13,122 bases of DNA from Pseudopyrenochaeta lycopersici. Lineage: Eukaryota; Ascomycota; Dothideomycetes; Pleosporales; Pseudopyrenochaetaceae. The translations under genes and the position numbers were made by a program. Shown in pieces: positions 1 to 8,266 of this stretch (position 1 is its first letter; every line of letters begins with the position of its first letter). The notes under the pieces were generated by a model. The model did not search any database. It had not been told where the DNA came from and saw only the letters and a list, made by a program, of their open reading frames with translations. Location of the stretch: assembly GCA_003313425.1 (NCBI GenBank), contig NHZP01000161.1, positions 1 through 13,122 on the forward strand, given 5' to 3'.

Positions 1-336
1 AAGCAACACTGCATCATAGAAGTCACGCTATCATGCTGAGAACCATAACACTCATAATCCGAAACAATGCACACAGAGTATTCTGTTGCCTGCGATCTGC
101 TCATGTTCTATTCAACAATCCAACCGACACCCAAGCCACGGCGTTCGCTTAGCGAACGATGTTGTCTGTCCTCCGCCGCTTCTTCTTCGGAGTGTCTACC
201 CCCGAGACCCTTTTGATCATGCACCCGATGCCCAACCCACTTCAACGCTGGCTTGTCACATTCACGATCCAAAGATGCACGTCCCATGCAGCATTTACAT
301 GGCACCGTGCATAATTTCCTGTACATCCATCTAGCT
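1..336. other. No gene recognised
   Basis: I see no convincing coding region here. Short open frames on both strands overlap each other and have no family resemblance. The only structure I noted is a perfect short palindrome at 142-158, listed separately. Confidence 0.5.
142..158. repeat. 17-nt perfect palindrome
   Basis: Two 8-nt arms, CGTTCGCT and AGCGAACG, are perfect reverse complements around a single central T. This is seen directly. It could be a binding site for a dimeric regulator or a chance palindrome; no gene start is close enough to decide. Confidence 0.35.
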
Positions 337-1302
337 CTAATATGTCAGTAGCTGCGGTATGGTCAGCGGGCTTTTCTTGGTACTTGGTCCTGATCCAGGA
401 TTCTCCTGAGCCACATCGTCGTCAATGTGGCCTGGGAGTACCTCTCCTGGCTCGTAGATCTCTAGTTCCTCCTCCGTCTCACTGGCAGTAGATGCGTGAA
501 TGGGACTGTGTTTATGTGATCCCTCATGATCATCTTGACTTTGCTCTTCCGTCGATGGTAACATGCTTTGACGATCCTGAAGCTTAGTTGGTAGATCTTC
601 GATTCTCGCATTATCTGAATCTGGCTGCAAATACGCATCAGCGGAGGTCGTGGTTTAGCCACGTAACAACATACCGCCTGAGGTGACTCCCCTTTTGAGT
701 CTTAGATTCGCATAATGACATGAGCATCTTCATAAGCTCGACAAGCAAATACATCTCGTTCTGCTGCGAGAGACTTGTTTTGCCTGTACTTCTTAGTATA
801 TGCTTGTAAGATGGGTAGTGGCATAATCACCGTTGACGCAGATGGAGATCCTGCAGCGATTTTCGTATAGGCTGCAGCTCGCGCTTCAAAGACTCCACGA
901 TACTCTCTTGCATTGTAGCCAGCTGTTTTTCAGTGTTTTTTTCTCCTTGTTCGAACCGAGTTGCCACGGAGTGTGATTTGTCGGAGGCGCTGGCCATATC
1001 TTCGGACAAGTGTTTGGATGCCTAAATGGATAGAGCATGAAACTGCAAGTAGGCGAGCAGCTATCAGTGCTATTTGAAGGTGCTGCAAGTGCGTCGATTC
1101 TTTCAAGTACTTCAAGGCTGAGCTATGCTTATTGGAAGCACGTTAGTCATGGCAGCGTTTCCCGGTGCTTCACTGGTGTAGCGGACCCACGAGTGAAAGC
1201 TATGCAGCTTCGTGACTTTGCGAACGTAGAGTTCAGAACATCAGCAGCTGCAAACCAAGTTGCGCTACCTAAACGTGCACAATCACCTGCGACAATTGTC
1301 AT
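337..1302 (-). pseudogene. Broken multi-exon gene, coiled-coil / low-complexity protein
   Basis: Not recognised as a named family. On the minus strand a chain of open exons joins in phase. Exon 1302-1174 begins at an ATG. A 51-nt intron (1173-1123) has a GACTAAC branch point. The next exon from 1122 carries LEVLERIDALAAPSNSTD. After an apparent frame change near 1030, exon 1021-831 follows, charged and coiled-coil-like (residues such as EKQLATMQESIVESLKREL). Then come a 47-nt intron (830-784, branch TACTAAG), exon 783-675, a 50-nt intron (674-625, donor GTATGT, branch CTGAT, acceptor TTGCAG), and a last exon 624-337 rich in S, E, D and P. In exon 783-675 a TAA at 704-702 interrupts an otherwise open frame; it could derive from CAA by a C-to-T change in CA context, as repeat-induced point mutation (RIP) produces. 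The 674-625 intron is the strongest part of the model; exon 1 and the start are weak. It could also be two neighbouring genes. Confidence 0.45.
625..674 (-). other. Spliceosomal intron, 50 nt
   Basis: Read on the minus strand it starts GTATGT, has GCTGATG about 15 nt before the end, and ends TTTGCAG, a textbook short ascomycete intron. Removing it joins two phase-0 exons without a stop at the junction. It supports the view that the surrounding minus-strand ORFs once belonged to one transcript. Confidence 0.6.
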
Positions 1303-1604
1303 CACCAAGATAAAATTCTTTTGTTTCTCACTATCTCTGCTTACGTGGGCGTATGAAGGTCTTGAAGGATGTCTTACGAAGTATGCTTGTTGCCCATTTG
1401 CTTACACGATCCTACGCCATACTGATGACTGAGTCACAGAACGCGCCAATAACTTACACCTTGCTATCGTTTCAATGATGGATGTTCAAGGCTGCGATCC
1501 ATATAAGCCTGCCATACTTGATCAGAACTGGGCGCCCATGTATTACCGTTTACATACCCGCATTCAGGTGTGCCCTTTGAGCGTAATCGCAATTTCTTAC
1601 AAGC

Positions 1605-2072
1605 ATGTCCACACCGACGAGCGAGTCAAACGTGCAACTTGGTCACAGCACTCTTGCCCGCCAATGCAAGGTCATGCGCTACAAGGAGTTCTTCATCGAG
1701 AGCCCTGAAGGCGTCGACGAGCTGGCGATAGACGAAAGCAGCACTGACGGGAGCGAAGATGACGAAGACCGGCTTTTCATCGTTCAGGATGAGACTAGTG
1801 GTTCCGAAGATGAGTTTGTCCCGCAAGACGACTCAAGCGAAGACGATGATATAAGCGTCAGCTCTGACCTCCACCACGACCTTACAGACGGCTCGGATGA
1901 TGGGTATGATCTAAGCGATATGTACGCTGTACTTATGAGCAGTATGAATGATGAAGCAGCTGCGAAGGAAAACCGGGGCACAGAGCAGAGTTGGAGGATC
2001 AGATTGAAAGCTTGCCTACTAGCGACTCTGCCACCTCGAAGGCGGCTTGAACTACTTGACAGCTTGTCATAA
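1605..2072 (+). CDS. Small acidic hypothetical protein
   Basis: This is a 155-residue ORF that I do not recognise. It starts at an ATG in a reasonable context (AAGC before ATG). Residues 1-35 are mixed and include VMRYKEFFIESPEG. Residues about 42-105 form a strongly acidic, serine-rich stretch (runs such as DGSEDDEDR and DDSSEDDDISV) that is probably disordered. The last 25 residues turn basic and leucine-rich (RLKACLLATLPPRRRLELL), which could form a short amphipathic helix. There is no signal peptide and no membrane segment. Acidic/serine composition of this sort is seen in nuclear or chromatin-associated proteins, but that is only a suggestion. It is transcribed divergently from the broken gene at 337-1302, with about 300 nt between starts. 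It may also be a remnant of a larger gene. Confidence 0.5.
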   Translation: MSTPTSESNVQLGHSTLARQCKVMRYKEFFIESPEGVDELAIDESSTDGSEDDEDRLFIVQDETSGSEDEFVPQDDSSEDDDISVSSDLHHDLTDGSDDGYDLSDMYAVLMSSMNDEAAAKENRGTEQSWRIRLKACLLATLPPRRRLELLDSLS

Positions 2073-2455
2073 CTTCCGAGATGGGCTTAGGGGCAGAAGT
2101 GGTCGAGCGTGTAGTGGCTGAGCTACCTCCGCTTGTAAATAGAGCAACTGCGGAGAGGAAGAGCAATTATCATGGCTGTGGATGAGCAACATGTAACTCC
2201 TCTATGCGAAGCGTACGGGTTGTGAGTCCGTATCCCCAAATAAGCTGTCCTATGATTGGACACGACGCAAAAACAAATCTCTCTCAAGTCTTCATGATGT
2301 TTGCCATGCTAAATTTGTCTCGCTGATGCTAGCCTTGGTACAGTGATTGAGGAATTGCTAACAGAGATTAGTGGCTTATGGTTAACTTGAGTTTATGACA
2401 TATGTGCACCCATCTTGATATTGATATTTACATGCTTATACCGCCGCATTTTGTC
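2073..2455. other. Intergenic, nothing seen
   Basis: Between the acidic ORF and the 3' end of the OB-fold pseudogene I find no open frame with protein-like composition and no clear repeat. The two flanking genes are convergent, so this should hold their 3' ends. Confidence 0.5.
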
Positions 2456-3476
2456 TCATTTGAAAAGATTCTTCTTTGGTGATTCATCCCGTGCCAACCT
2501 CTGTATCGCCCCATCAGCATACTGCAGATTGAACGGAGTCAAATCGTCTGGTCCAGCATCTAGTTCATTGCGATCGGCATTGTGCAAAATCCCGTGTGAT
2601 TCCGATTTAGCATCGTATGCGGTCTTCTGCTCCGCAGTGCGGCAGACCTCGGAGAGTGCAGGCCCTTCCGCTCACGCAAAATGACCGCCCTTCCTTGTCC
2701 TCTAGGTCATCAAGGCGGCCTGCTGCAACTGAGAGCGGAGCAGTTTCTGGGGGAGAGCTTAGCGTGTCCCACATGGATGTCGCACGACTGAGCGATAGCG
2801 GCGACACCTGGTCGATGTTAAAGTCATCATCTATGTCACTGTATTCGTCGGGAGACAGAGTCCTCGCGTTGTAGGTCCAAGCTTTCCGGTCTCCATAATG
2901 CTTCCGCCGCCGGTTCCTGGCCGAAGCTCTCACCCCTGTGCACCGATGTAACGTGCGGGTCACCGAAAAAGGGTCCCTCCGAGAGTCGTAATCGCTTGAA
3001 GAAGGCGGGAGCGGACCATTGTCTAACAGGACTCGGATCTGCCACAGCTTCTCGGCGAGAGGGCGACTGTGACGCAGGCGTTGGCGCGGCATTGACGATT
3101 GCAAGATCTGCGAGCGCGCTGTCGTGCGAAAAATTTGAACAATGACGGTCGTCGTGTATAGAAGCTCCCAGTCTATGCTCTTCCCTGGAACGTCAACCAC
3201 TCCTTCCTGTACAAATTCCGCACCCTGCAGGTTCAATATAATATTGTCTCCTATTCCGATGCCCGTCGACGCAAGAGCTTTTGCGCTCGGCCCTGAAAAG
3301 CAAGCTCTGGCCTGGCCGTTCTTTCGGCGCAACCTGAAGTCGGGCTCAGCGAGTAATAGCGCGAATCGGCATGTTGAAGACGAGTATGGCCAAATCAGAG
3401 TGACTGTGGCTTTGATACATTTTGATCCAAGTGCAGGTAGACCTGGGCGAAGGGCAGAGATGCGTACTTCATTCAT
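2456..3476 (-). pseudogene. Telomere ssDNA-binding (Pot1/Cdc13-like OB fold) gene, frameshifted
   Basis: The N-terminal ~120 residues from the ATG at 3476 match what I recall of the Pot1/Cdc13 telomere-end-binding OB fold in ascomycetes: ATVTLIWPYSSST, LLLAEPDFRLRRKNGQ, CFSGPSAKALASTGIGIGDN, then a strand up to IVQIF. Family members bind single-stranded telomeric DNA at chromosome ends. Near 3123-3126 the coding sense moves to another frame, which carries DLAIVNAAPTPA and QWSAPAFFKRLRLSEGPFF. Between about 2950 and 2905 it moves back to the first frame (NRRRKHYGDRKAWTYNART, then an acidic SPDEYSDIDDDF stretch). A final segment down to a TGA at 2458-2456 (DGAIQRLARDESPKKNLFK) is reached either by a third frame change near 2660 or by a possible 49-nt intron (2675-2627, GTGAGC...CAG, phase 0 on both sides, no clear branch point). 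Rejoined length would be about 330-340 residues. An open frame continues upstream to 3551 but lacks an ATG there. I am confident of the OB fold, less of the exact breakpoints; sequencing indels could mimic this. Confidence 0.65.
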
Positions 3477-3551
3477 GCTGTGTAAAGCGTTGGTGAGCCG
3501 CCCTCGTGAAACGAATGCTACTGAATATACAACTTTATGCACTCTGCCCAA

Positions 3552-3805
3552 AACATCGAATTCTCGTGACCAACCACAGCTACTACCTGCAATAAGACTA
3601 ATTACTTCATAATGTCAGACGAAAGCTATCGAAACCTCTAGCATTTGTACCCCACGTAAGCAGAGCTCTAGGAGTCAGGCATTGATCGTGGTGCAACCAG
3701 GTGCCGGGCAACTATTCCACCAAGCCATGATGCATTCTGTCACACAAGGCGCTGATTTCGCAGCAGCTCTCATTTAGAGAAGGCTGAGGCGGTTAAACTT
3801 GACCA
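3552..3805. other. Intergenic, nothing seen
   Basis: This is the upstream region of the minus-strand OB-fold gene. No promoter element stands out, and no coding frame is believable. Confidence 0.45.
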
Positions 3806-4094
3806 CTAGCAAATTTGGACATTCTTCCAGTATCGTTTCGCTACCTGATTAGACTCACACTGGATGTCGCTTATGTGTCTACCAACTCACCCGAGGGCCA
3901 TTTCGAAGCAACCAAAATTGTGCCGTGGCAATGACGAGCGCATGTGCTCCAAGTTTTATGCACAGATCAGGTGGTTGTGCCTCGACTTTCAACGCTGAAC
4001 ACAATACGCCTCCTTCCAGTCCCATGTTTGCTATGTGGAATGATCTACGCTCATAATTGACGTGGTCTCCATTCATCATGGGCTGATCTCTCAT
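3806..4094 (-). CDS. Doubtful two-exon small ORF
   Basis: An ATG at 4094 opens a frame of 68 codons. It runs straight into a GTGAGT donor at 3890, and a 46-nt candidate intron ends TCTAATCAG at 3845. After splicing, 12 more codons lead to a TAG at 3808-3806, giving about 80 residues. The donor is good, but the only CTAAT branch-like motif lies almost on the acceptor, which is too close for normal splicing. The protein (for example HIANMGLEGGVLCSALKVEAQPPD) resembles nothing I know. It is listed because the donor and the open phase agree; chance is quite possible. Confidence 0.18.
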
Positions 4095-4622
4095 ATTTCG
4101 AGTATCGATACCACGTCTCTGAGGCTATATTTCTCATGGAATGGCTATTGCCGTTGTATCCATGCAATCATGCGGACATACAAATTGCTCTAAGAGCGTA
4201 AGTCTAGGGGTGGTGCTGTAATGATTCTGGAAATAAACAATTCGAGCTGGATCATTGTGATTCAATCATTTCCAGAGCTAGCAAGATTCAACTGGCAATC
4301 AACCTTTGCCGCTTCGAGAAGGAGCGTTATGATTTGGATATAGTAGCAGTCTTCGTATCCGCTTGGCAAGACAGTCGCTTGATGAACTGTGGATGCAAAA
4401 ACACACATCTCAGGCAGTCTATGTGCGTCAGCTGCCACACGCACGACCACAAAAGTAATACGAATACGGAAGAGTGAGTAGAGCCAGGCTAGGAACGCAT
4501 TGGCATAAGCATCTAGCTCTATCGAAACGCGGGTGTCCTTCATCAGCCATACAGCTATCTAGCTTGCAATTAGCAGCGCCAGAAAGGACTGTCCGCCACT
4601 ATTGAGCTGGCTGTATCCCGCT
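4095..4622. other. Intergenic; one weak ORF at 4262-4543 (-)
   Basis: An ATG-initiated 93-codon frame on the minus strand (4543-4262) has a hydrophobic stretch around residues 17-37 (LAWLYSLFRIRITFVVVRV). It shows no family resemblance, no splice signals and no other support. I would not annotate it as a gene without transcript evidence. Confidence 0.35.
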
Positions 4623-5447
4623 CTACAGTCCATATCTGAACCAACCTGCCGCCAGTTCCTCCAAACCTCCAACCGCCGCCTGCGCTGATGGCAGGCTGAG
4701 CAAAGGATGCTCGCGAGCATTGCGATCTAACAACAACCGGTCGAACTCCTCTTCCCAAGGATACCATCGGAGATTGCACGGCATCTGCGCATTCGTCGTG
4801 ACTAGCTCGATTTCCGAGTCTGAGAGATAGGATACCGAAGTTGCCTGAGCCAGCTGTGCGATGAGGCGTGCGTCTTTTCGAAGTGTCAGCAGGTAGGCAA
4901 GACCCCGCAGTACGAAATTTGGGTCGGCTTGGGACCAGTAAGGTATGTGGACCCTCACAGAGACGTCGGCATTCTCCATACAGTGCTTCACGATGGCTGA
5001 TAGCTTACTCTTGCCAAACTCGCGTGCGAAAGTCTTTAGAGAACACCTGATTGCCACTTGGCGAAGCATAGGCCAGCGACGAAAGAGAGATGCACACTGC
5101 TCAATGGCATTCCAAGAGCATGTATCTTGGAAAATAACCAGGTTTTGGTGCAAGTCCAGTCCTTTAGTCTCATCATGAAGTTGCCTACAAACGTATTTGA
5201 GCTGGTTGAGATCTCTTCGATTTTTGGTACGCCGAGTAAAGGTCCGGCTAAGCGAAGCTCGGCGGAGCCAGGCGAGTATGTTCTTATGAGATGGCAAATT
5301 CACCGACCTTGGAGAAAGAATGCTGGTTCCATCTCTGACTGGCTTGTAGAGAAGGCCGTGTGCATCATAGAGCACATACATATAAATCTGGTCGCGGAGC
5401 TCTCGTGGGAGCCAAAACAGAGGGGACATTCTGAATTCCTCGAGCAT
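4623..5447 (-). CDS. 2EXR / F-box-like domain hypothetical protein
   Basis: This intact ORF gives 274 residues from the first ATG at 5447; an alternative ATG lies six codons later at 5429. The open frame extends upstream to 5498 but has no ATG there. Near the N-terminus LPRELRDQIYMYVL (residues about 13-26) is the F-box-like first helix typical of fungal 2EXR-type proteins. QLKYVCRQLHDETKG (about 82-96), followed by NLVIFQD, is the second hallmark, where such proteins read 'L..VCRQ...E'. The remainder is a helical region without known motifs, ending in WFRYGL. These families are large and lineage-specific in Dothideomycetes; their function is unknown, and links to ubiquitin ligases are inferred only from the F-box-like helix. 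A TATAAATA sits just upstream of the ATG (plus-strand 5459-5466), too close to be its TATA box unless the later ATG or an upstream exon is used. There is no signal peptide. Confidence 0.7.
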   Translation of the reverse strand: MLEEFRMSPLFWLPRELRDQIYMYVLYDAHGLLYKPVRDGTSILSPRSVNLPSHKNILAWLRRASLSRTFTRRTKNRRDLNQLKYVCRQLHDETKGLDLHQNLVIFQDTCSWNAIEQCASLFRRWPMLRQVAIRCSLKTFAREFGKSKLSAIVKHCMENADVSVRVHIPYWSQADPNFVLRGLAYLLTLRKDARLIAQLAQATSVSYLSDSEIELVTTNAQMPCNLRWYPWEEEFDRLLLDRNAREHPLLSLPSAQAAVGGLEELAAGWFRYGL

Positions 5448-5859
5448 ATCTGCAAATGTATTTATAGTACTCACGAAGCCTCTGCTGTCAATAGCCAATC
5501 AGATGATCTTCCTCCACAATGCTGATGAGTGACGCATGCTCAAGATGGTCACTGGGTGGATAACCTAATCGGGGCTGCTGCTTGTTTTTGTGGTTCAGGT
5601 TAGCTACGCTCTCGGAATACAAGCTCTGCATGTACAAGGCAAAGGCGCTATTTAGCGATGTGCTTACGAAACGTTGGTCAGGTGGTTGCTTCGATCTAAA
5701 TGGTAGAATGTAGATATGAATGCCAAAGCGGCTTAAGCCTAACTGCATGAGACTACCAAACGTTGAACACTGAAGCAGCAAGACCACGGCGCACGTCACT
5801 TTGTGCATTCCAACAACCCTTGGCAGACAGTTGAGGGGTTGAAGTGGCTGACCAGAGCT
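5448..5859. other. Upstream region of the 2EXR gene, no gene called
   Basis: A minus-strand open frame spans 5961-5488, but it runs across one arm of the inverted repeat, and its composition (many C, L, S, no motif) does not look like a family I know. It could hold a lost upstream exon for the 2EXR gene, but no splice pair of acceptable length joins them: the only GTGAGT...GCAG pair, at 5474-5450, is 25 nt long, below the usual fungal minimum. Confidence 0.4.
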
Positions 5860-6095
5860 ACGAAGGAGCTCGTATTTTTTAAGCACTGGCCCCCCCAAAC
5901 CTATTACGCGCAACCCACCAGAACAACAACAGATTATAAGCAAGTACTCTAAAACCTGCAATATAGACTCTTAAGATAGTGCTTAATAGTGTTAAATAAT
6001 CCTTATTTTAAAATATACTATAGCTATTTTGTTGAGGTTGCTGCAAGTTGACTTAAATTTTAGCCACAAAACACAAAAAATACGAGCTCCTTCGT
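5860..6095. mobile_element. MITE-like or transposon relic with 21-bp inverted repeats
   Basis: The 21 nt at 5860-5880 (beginning ACGAAGGAGCTCG, ending in six T) are the exact reverse complement of 6075-6095. They enclose about 194 nt. The first part holds a run of seven C (5890-5896) followed by a GC-richer stretch; from about 5930 to 6060 it is strongly AT-rich with ATTTTAAAATATACTATAG-like sequence. Terminal inverted repeats on a short, noncoding, AT-rich interior are the hallmark of MITEs, and AT enrichment is what RIP leaves. I see no clear target-site duplication: TA precedes CGAAGG on the left, TC follows on the right. It could instead be the surviving ends of a larger element, or an unrelated inverted repeat. 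Confidence 0.5.
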
Positions 6096-7093
6096 CGACG
6101 CTTTGTCCGTTCTCCACGGCGTAGGGAAGGTATACCGAGCTAGAGCTGAAGAGGTAAAGCCTGTATTACGCGAGGCAGATATGCTTGATAAGGAAAGTTG
6201 TGCGACGTGCAGAAAAGCAAGACTGCAAATGCGACCGAGACAAACAGCTTGTACGATCATCTTTACATCGTGATTCCCATACAGGTGAGCGTAATCAGGT
6301 ACATCGTTTAGTGGCGATGAGCCAAGCAACTAGCACGCGAGCGACATCATCTTAGTGCTTTGGAGAATTAGCAGTAAGCAACATCTTCGTCTACAGCATC
6401 ATCCTTCTGGTTGTGCGTGGCGCCCCGCAGCAATTCTTGTAGCGCTAAGCAGATGATGAGCTAAATCAGGCCAAGCTCGCATAGGCGTGCGAAAGTGGCT
6501 CGAATTGATCACTAACGCTTGCTTGCCAAGCGTCCGGCCGTGAAGTAATATGAAAGTCTTTGTAGGAAGCGTCTTGTACAGTATCTGCATCTCCATTTGC
6601 AGAGTCTGGTTATTCAAGACAATGCTTCCGCGCTACATGGAGCCTAGTGAGTTCACGGAGACAGGGATAGAGAAGGAAGCAGCCAGTAACAACTTGAATG
6701 CGGAGATAGGAATTTTCTTGTTAGCCAAGCAGTGCCGTGAACACGTGCCAGTATCAGCTGTGCGAGGAATTAATCTTAAATGTGCGGCCACGCCACGGCG
6801 GTTATCACAGCACACAACACCTTCTCAGTCTTGTCATTCGAATTAGCTAGACAGCTCTGCTTAGCTACAGTAGTGCGGATTCCTGTAGCAGCAGCCAGCA
6901 GCAAGGACAGTTGAAAGATGCTGCAAATCAAGCCGCTTATCTAGCCTTAATCATAATGGTTCTTCAGTTTATACTACAAGACAGACTTCCTGATGTACTA
7001 TGAGACAGAATCTCCAAAGCTAAAAAAGCATGATTGCCAAGCCCAGGAGACAGGAAATACTTGCGTAGCCACGATGCACCGTTTCTATCCCAA
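6096..7093. other. Gene-poor stretch
   Basis: The frames here are short and without family-like segments. The longest plus-strand one from an ATG (6550-6846, 98 codons) starts with a hydrophobic segment but otherwise looks random. A short hairpin CGCTTG...CAAGCG lies near 6514-6530. The right-hand end should contain the 3' untranslated region of the minus-strand HMG-CoA reductase gene. Confidence 0.45.
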
Positions 7094-8266
7094 TCACAGC
7101 TTAGAGTTTGAGGAGACGAGATCCCGAGTCTGACCTTTTCCTCTCGCAAGGGCTGCGTGGCTTTTAGCAAAGGTATTGTTGGCAATGGCAGCAATGGTAC
7201 TCATGTCTAATGCAAGCGCAAACGCTCCAACGAGCCCAGCGAAACGCCTCTTTCCCCCCAAACCCTGGCATCCGAGTAGCCGGAGAGACTCTTGCTGCGT
7301 CGCGTAGAACGTCCCTCCCCCCACAACTGCAACGGGTAGCGATGGAAAGAACATAGTCAGCCTCAGCTCTTTCGTTGTCCAGTCATACTCGGGTGTCAGG
7401 TGGCTCCAGCAACCCTCCGCCACACTTGCGGCGTCCTGACCGCAGCTTATGAACATGGCTGCTATGATGTTGGCAGCGTTGATGTTACAGCCGAACTGCC
7501 CGTTGCGGATGCCACCCTCCTTCAGGATAAGTATCGCCTGATACAGCCGTTCGGTCGTACACCCGAGGACTTCTTGGCAGACAGCGTCGTTCAGCCTGCC
7601 CCAGACGATAACCTGCACTCCTCGAGGCTCTTTCACATTGCCCCAAGAAGGCTTCTTATCTGACGCCATCTGACCCTCGATGATGATGTCCCGGACCCGT
7701 AGCTCTCGTGCTGTGGCCGATGCGATGAAGCTATCGCAGACTCGCTGGGTAGCGATGGTGACCATGTTCTGCCCCGCGGCATCTCCACAAGCGTAGCTGA
7801 AGTGTACATGGACGCTGGACCCGATGATGTGTGGTGTCAGCTTCTGAAGGTGAGCGTGGCGACTCGTGCTTTCAGCCTCGCGCGCGAACTGTTCGTGCAG
7901 GCGGGGCAGCAGCTCTGCAAACGCAACGGCGTCCGCGGTGTCGGCGAACATGAAGACAGGGGCCCGGGACATGCCTTCACCGAGCACCCTGAAGTGGACA
8001 CCGCCGCATTGATGGAGTGCCTTGCTTCCGCGGGAGCAGCTCGCGACTAGCGTGGGCTCGACAGTCGCTAATGGAGCGAAAAACTCGTCGTCGGTGTTCT
8101 CGGAGCCTTGGATTCGCAAGGGGCCTGCTAGCCCTACCGGGACTTTTGCGTAGCCGACGAAGTTCTCGATGTTGACTTTATCATGCTCGCCTTTGAGGGC
8201 TTGGATGTGCGGAATGCGGTCGAGAAGCGAGTGGAACTTGTCCGTACGCTGCACCGCATCGCGCAT
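7094..8266 (-). CDS. Stand-alone class I HMG-CoA reductase catalytic domain
   Basis: This 390-residue uninterrupted ORF has clear homology to class I 3-hydroxy-3-methylglutaryl-CoA reductase, which reduces HMG-CoA to mevalonate with two NADPH, the committed step of sterol and isoprenoid synthesis. Motifs in order: ENFVGYAKVPVGLAGPL (34-50), the VEPTLVASCSRGSKAL block with catalytic Glu70, the NADPH-binding GDAAGQNM (161-168), SDKK with catalytic Lys204, NINAANIIAAMF, GQD with catalytic Asp278, VVGGGT (314-319), and the C-terminal SH pair with catalytic His370. All four catalytic residues are therefore present. Unlike the main fungal enzyme (about 1000 residues or more), it has no membrane or sterol-sensing region, so it is probably soluble. 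The C-terminal serine that AMP-kinase targets in the animal enzyme (after 'HN') is not conserved. The ATG at 8266 lies inside a segment resembling the conserved AV-x-IRR motif: codons just upstream read AVR in frame before a TGA at 8290-8288, so a short 5' exon may be missed or lost. No pathway partner is adjacent. It is probably a divergent paralog, or a truncated copy. Confidence 0.85.
   Translation of the reverse strand: MRDAVQRTDKFHSLLDRIPHIQALKGEHDKVNIENFVGYAKVPVGLAGPLRIQGSENTDDEFFAPLATVEPTLVASCSRGSKALHQCGGVHFRVLGEGMSRAPVFMFADTADAVAFAELLPRLHEQFAREAESTSRHAHLQKLTPHIIGSSVHVHFSYACGDAAGQNMVTIATQRVCDSFIASATARELRVRDIIIEGQMASDKKPSWGNVKEPRGVQVIVWGRLNDAVCQEVLGCTTERLYQAILILKEGGIRNGQFGCNINAANIIAAMFISCGQDAASVAEGCWSHLTPEYDWTTKELRLTMFFPSLPVAVVGGGTFYATQQESLRLLGCQGLGGKRRFAGLVGAFALALDMSTIAAIANNTFAKSHAALARGKGQTRDLVSSNSKL

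Noticed and set aside
946..957. TTCGAAC-like motif resembling a tRNA T-loop
   Set aside because: No acceptor stem, D-arm or anticodon arm can be built around it, and it lies in a minus-strand exon (FEQ codons).
1037..1432. 131-codon ATG-initiated plus-strand ORF
   Set aside because: It overlaps the better-supported minus-strand exons and branch points, and its composition (late hydrophobic, Cys-rich end) gives no independent support.
3142..3612. 156-codon plus-strand ORF antisense to the OB-fold gene
   Set aside because: The opposite strand carries recognisable OB-fold sequence over the same bases; this frame has no family resemblance.
5450..5474. GTGAGT...GCAG intron just before the 2EXR start
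   Set aside because: It is only 25 nt long, below the usual minimum for fungal introns, and has no branch point.
5058..5525. 155-codon plus-strand ORF antisense to the 2EXR gene
   Set aside because: It is a shadow of the minus-strand 2EXR coding sequence, with no motif of its own.
5488..5961. 157-codon minus-strand ORF upstream of the 2EXR gene
   Set aside because: It runs through one inverted-repeat arm and the C7 run, lacks a recognisable domain, and cannot be spliced to the 2EXR gene by any pair of sites of normal length.
7400..8050. Plus-strand ORFs antisense to the HMG-CoA reductase
   Set aside because: They are frame shadows of a strongly conserved enzyme gene.
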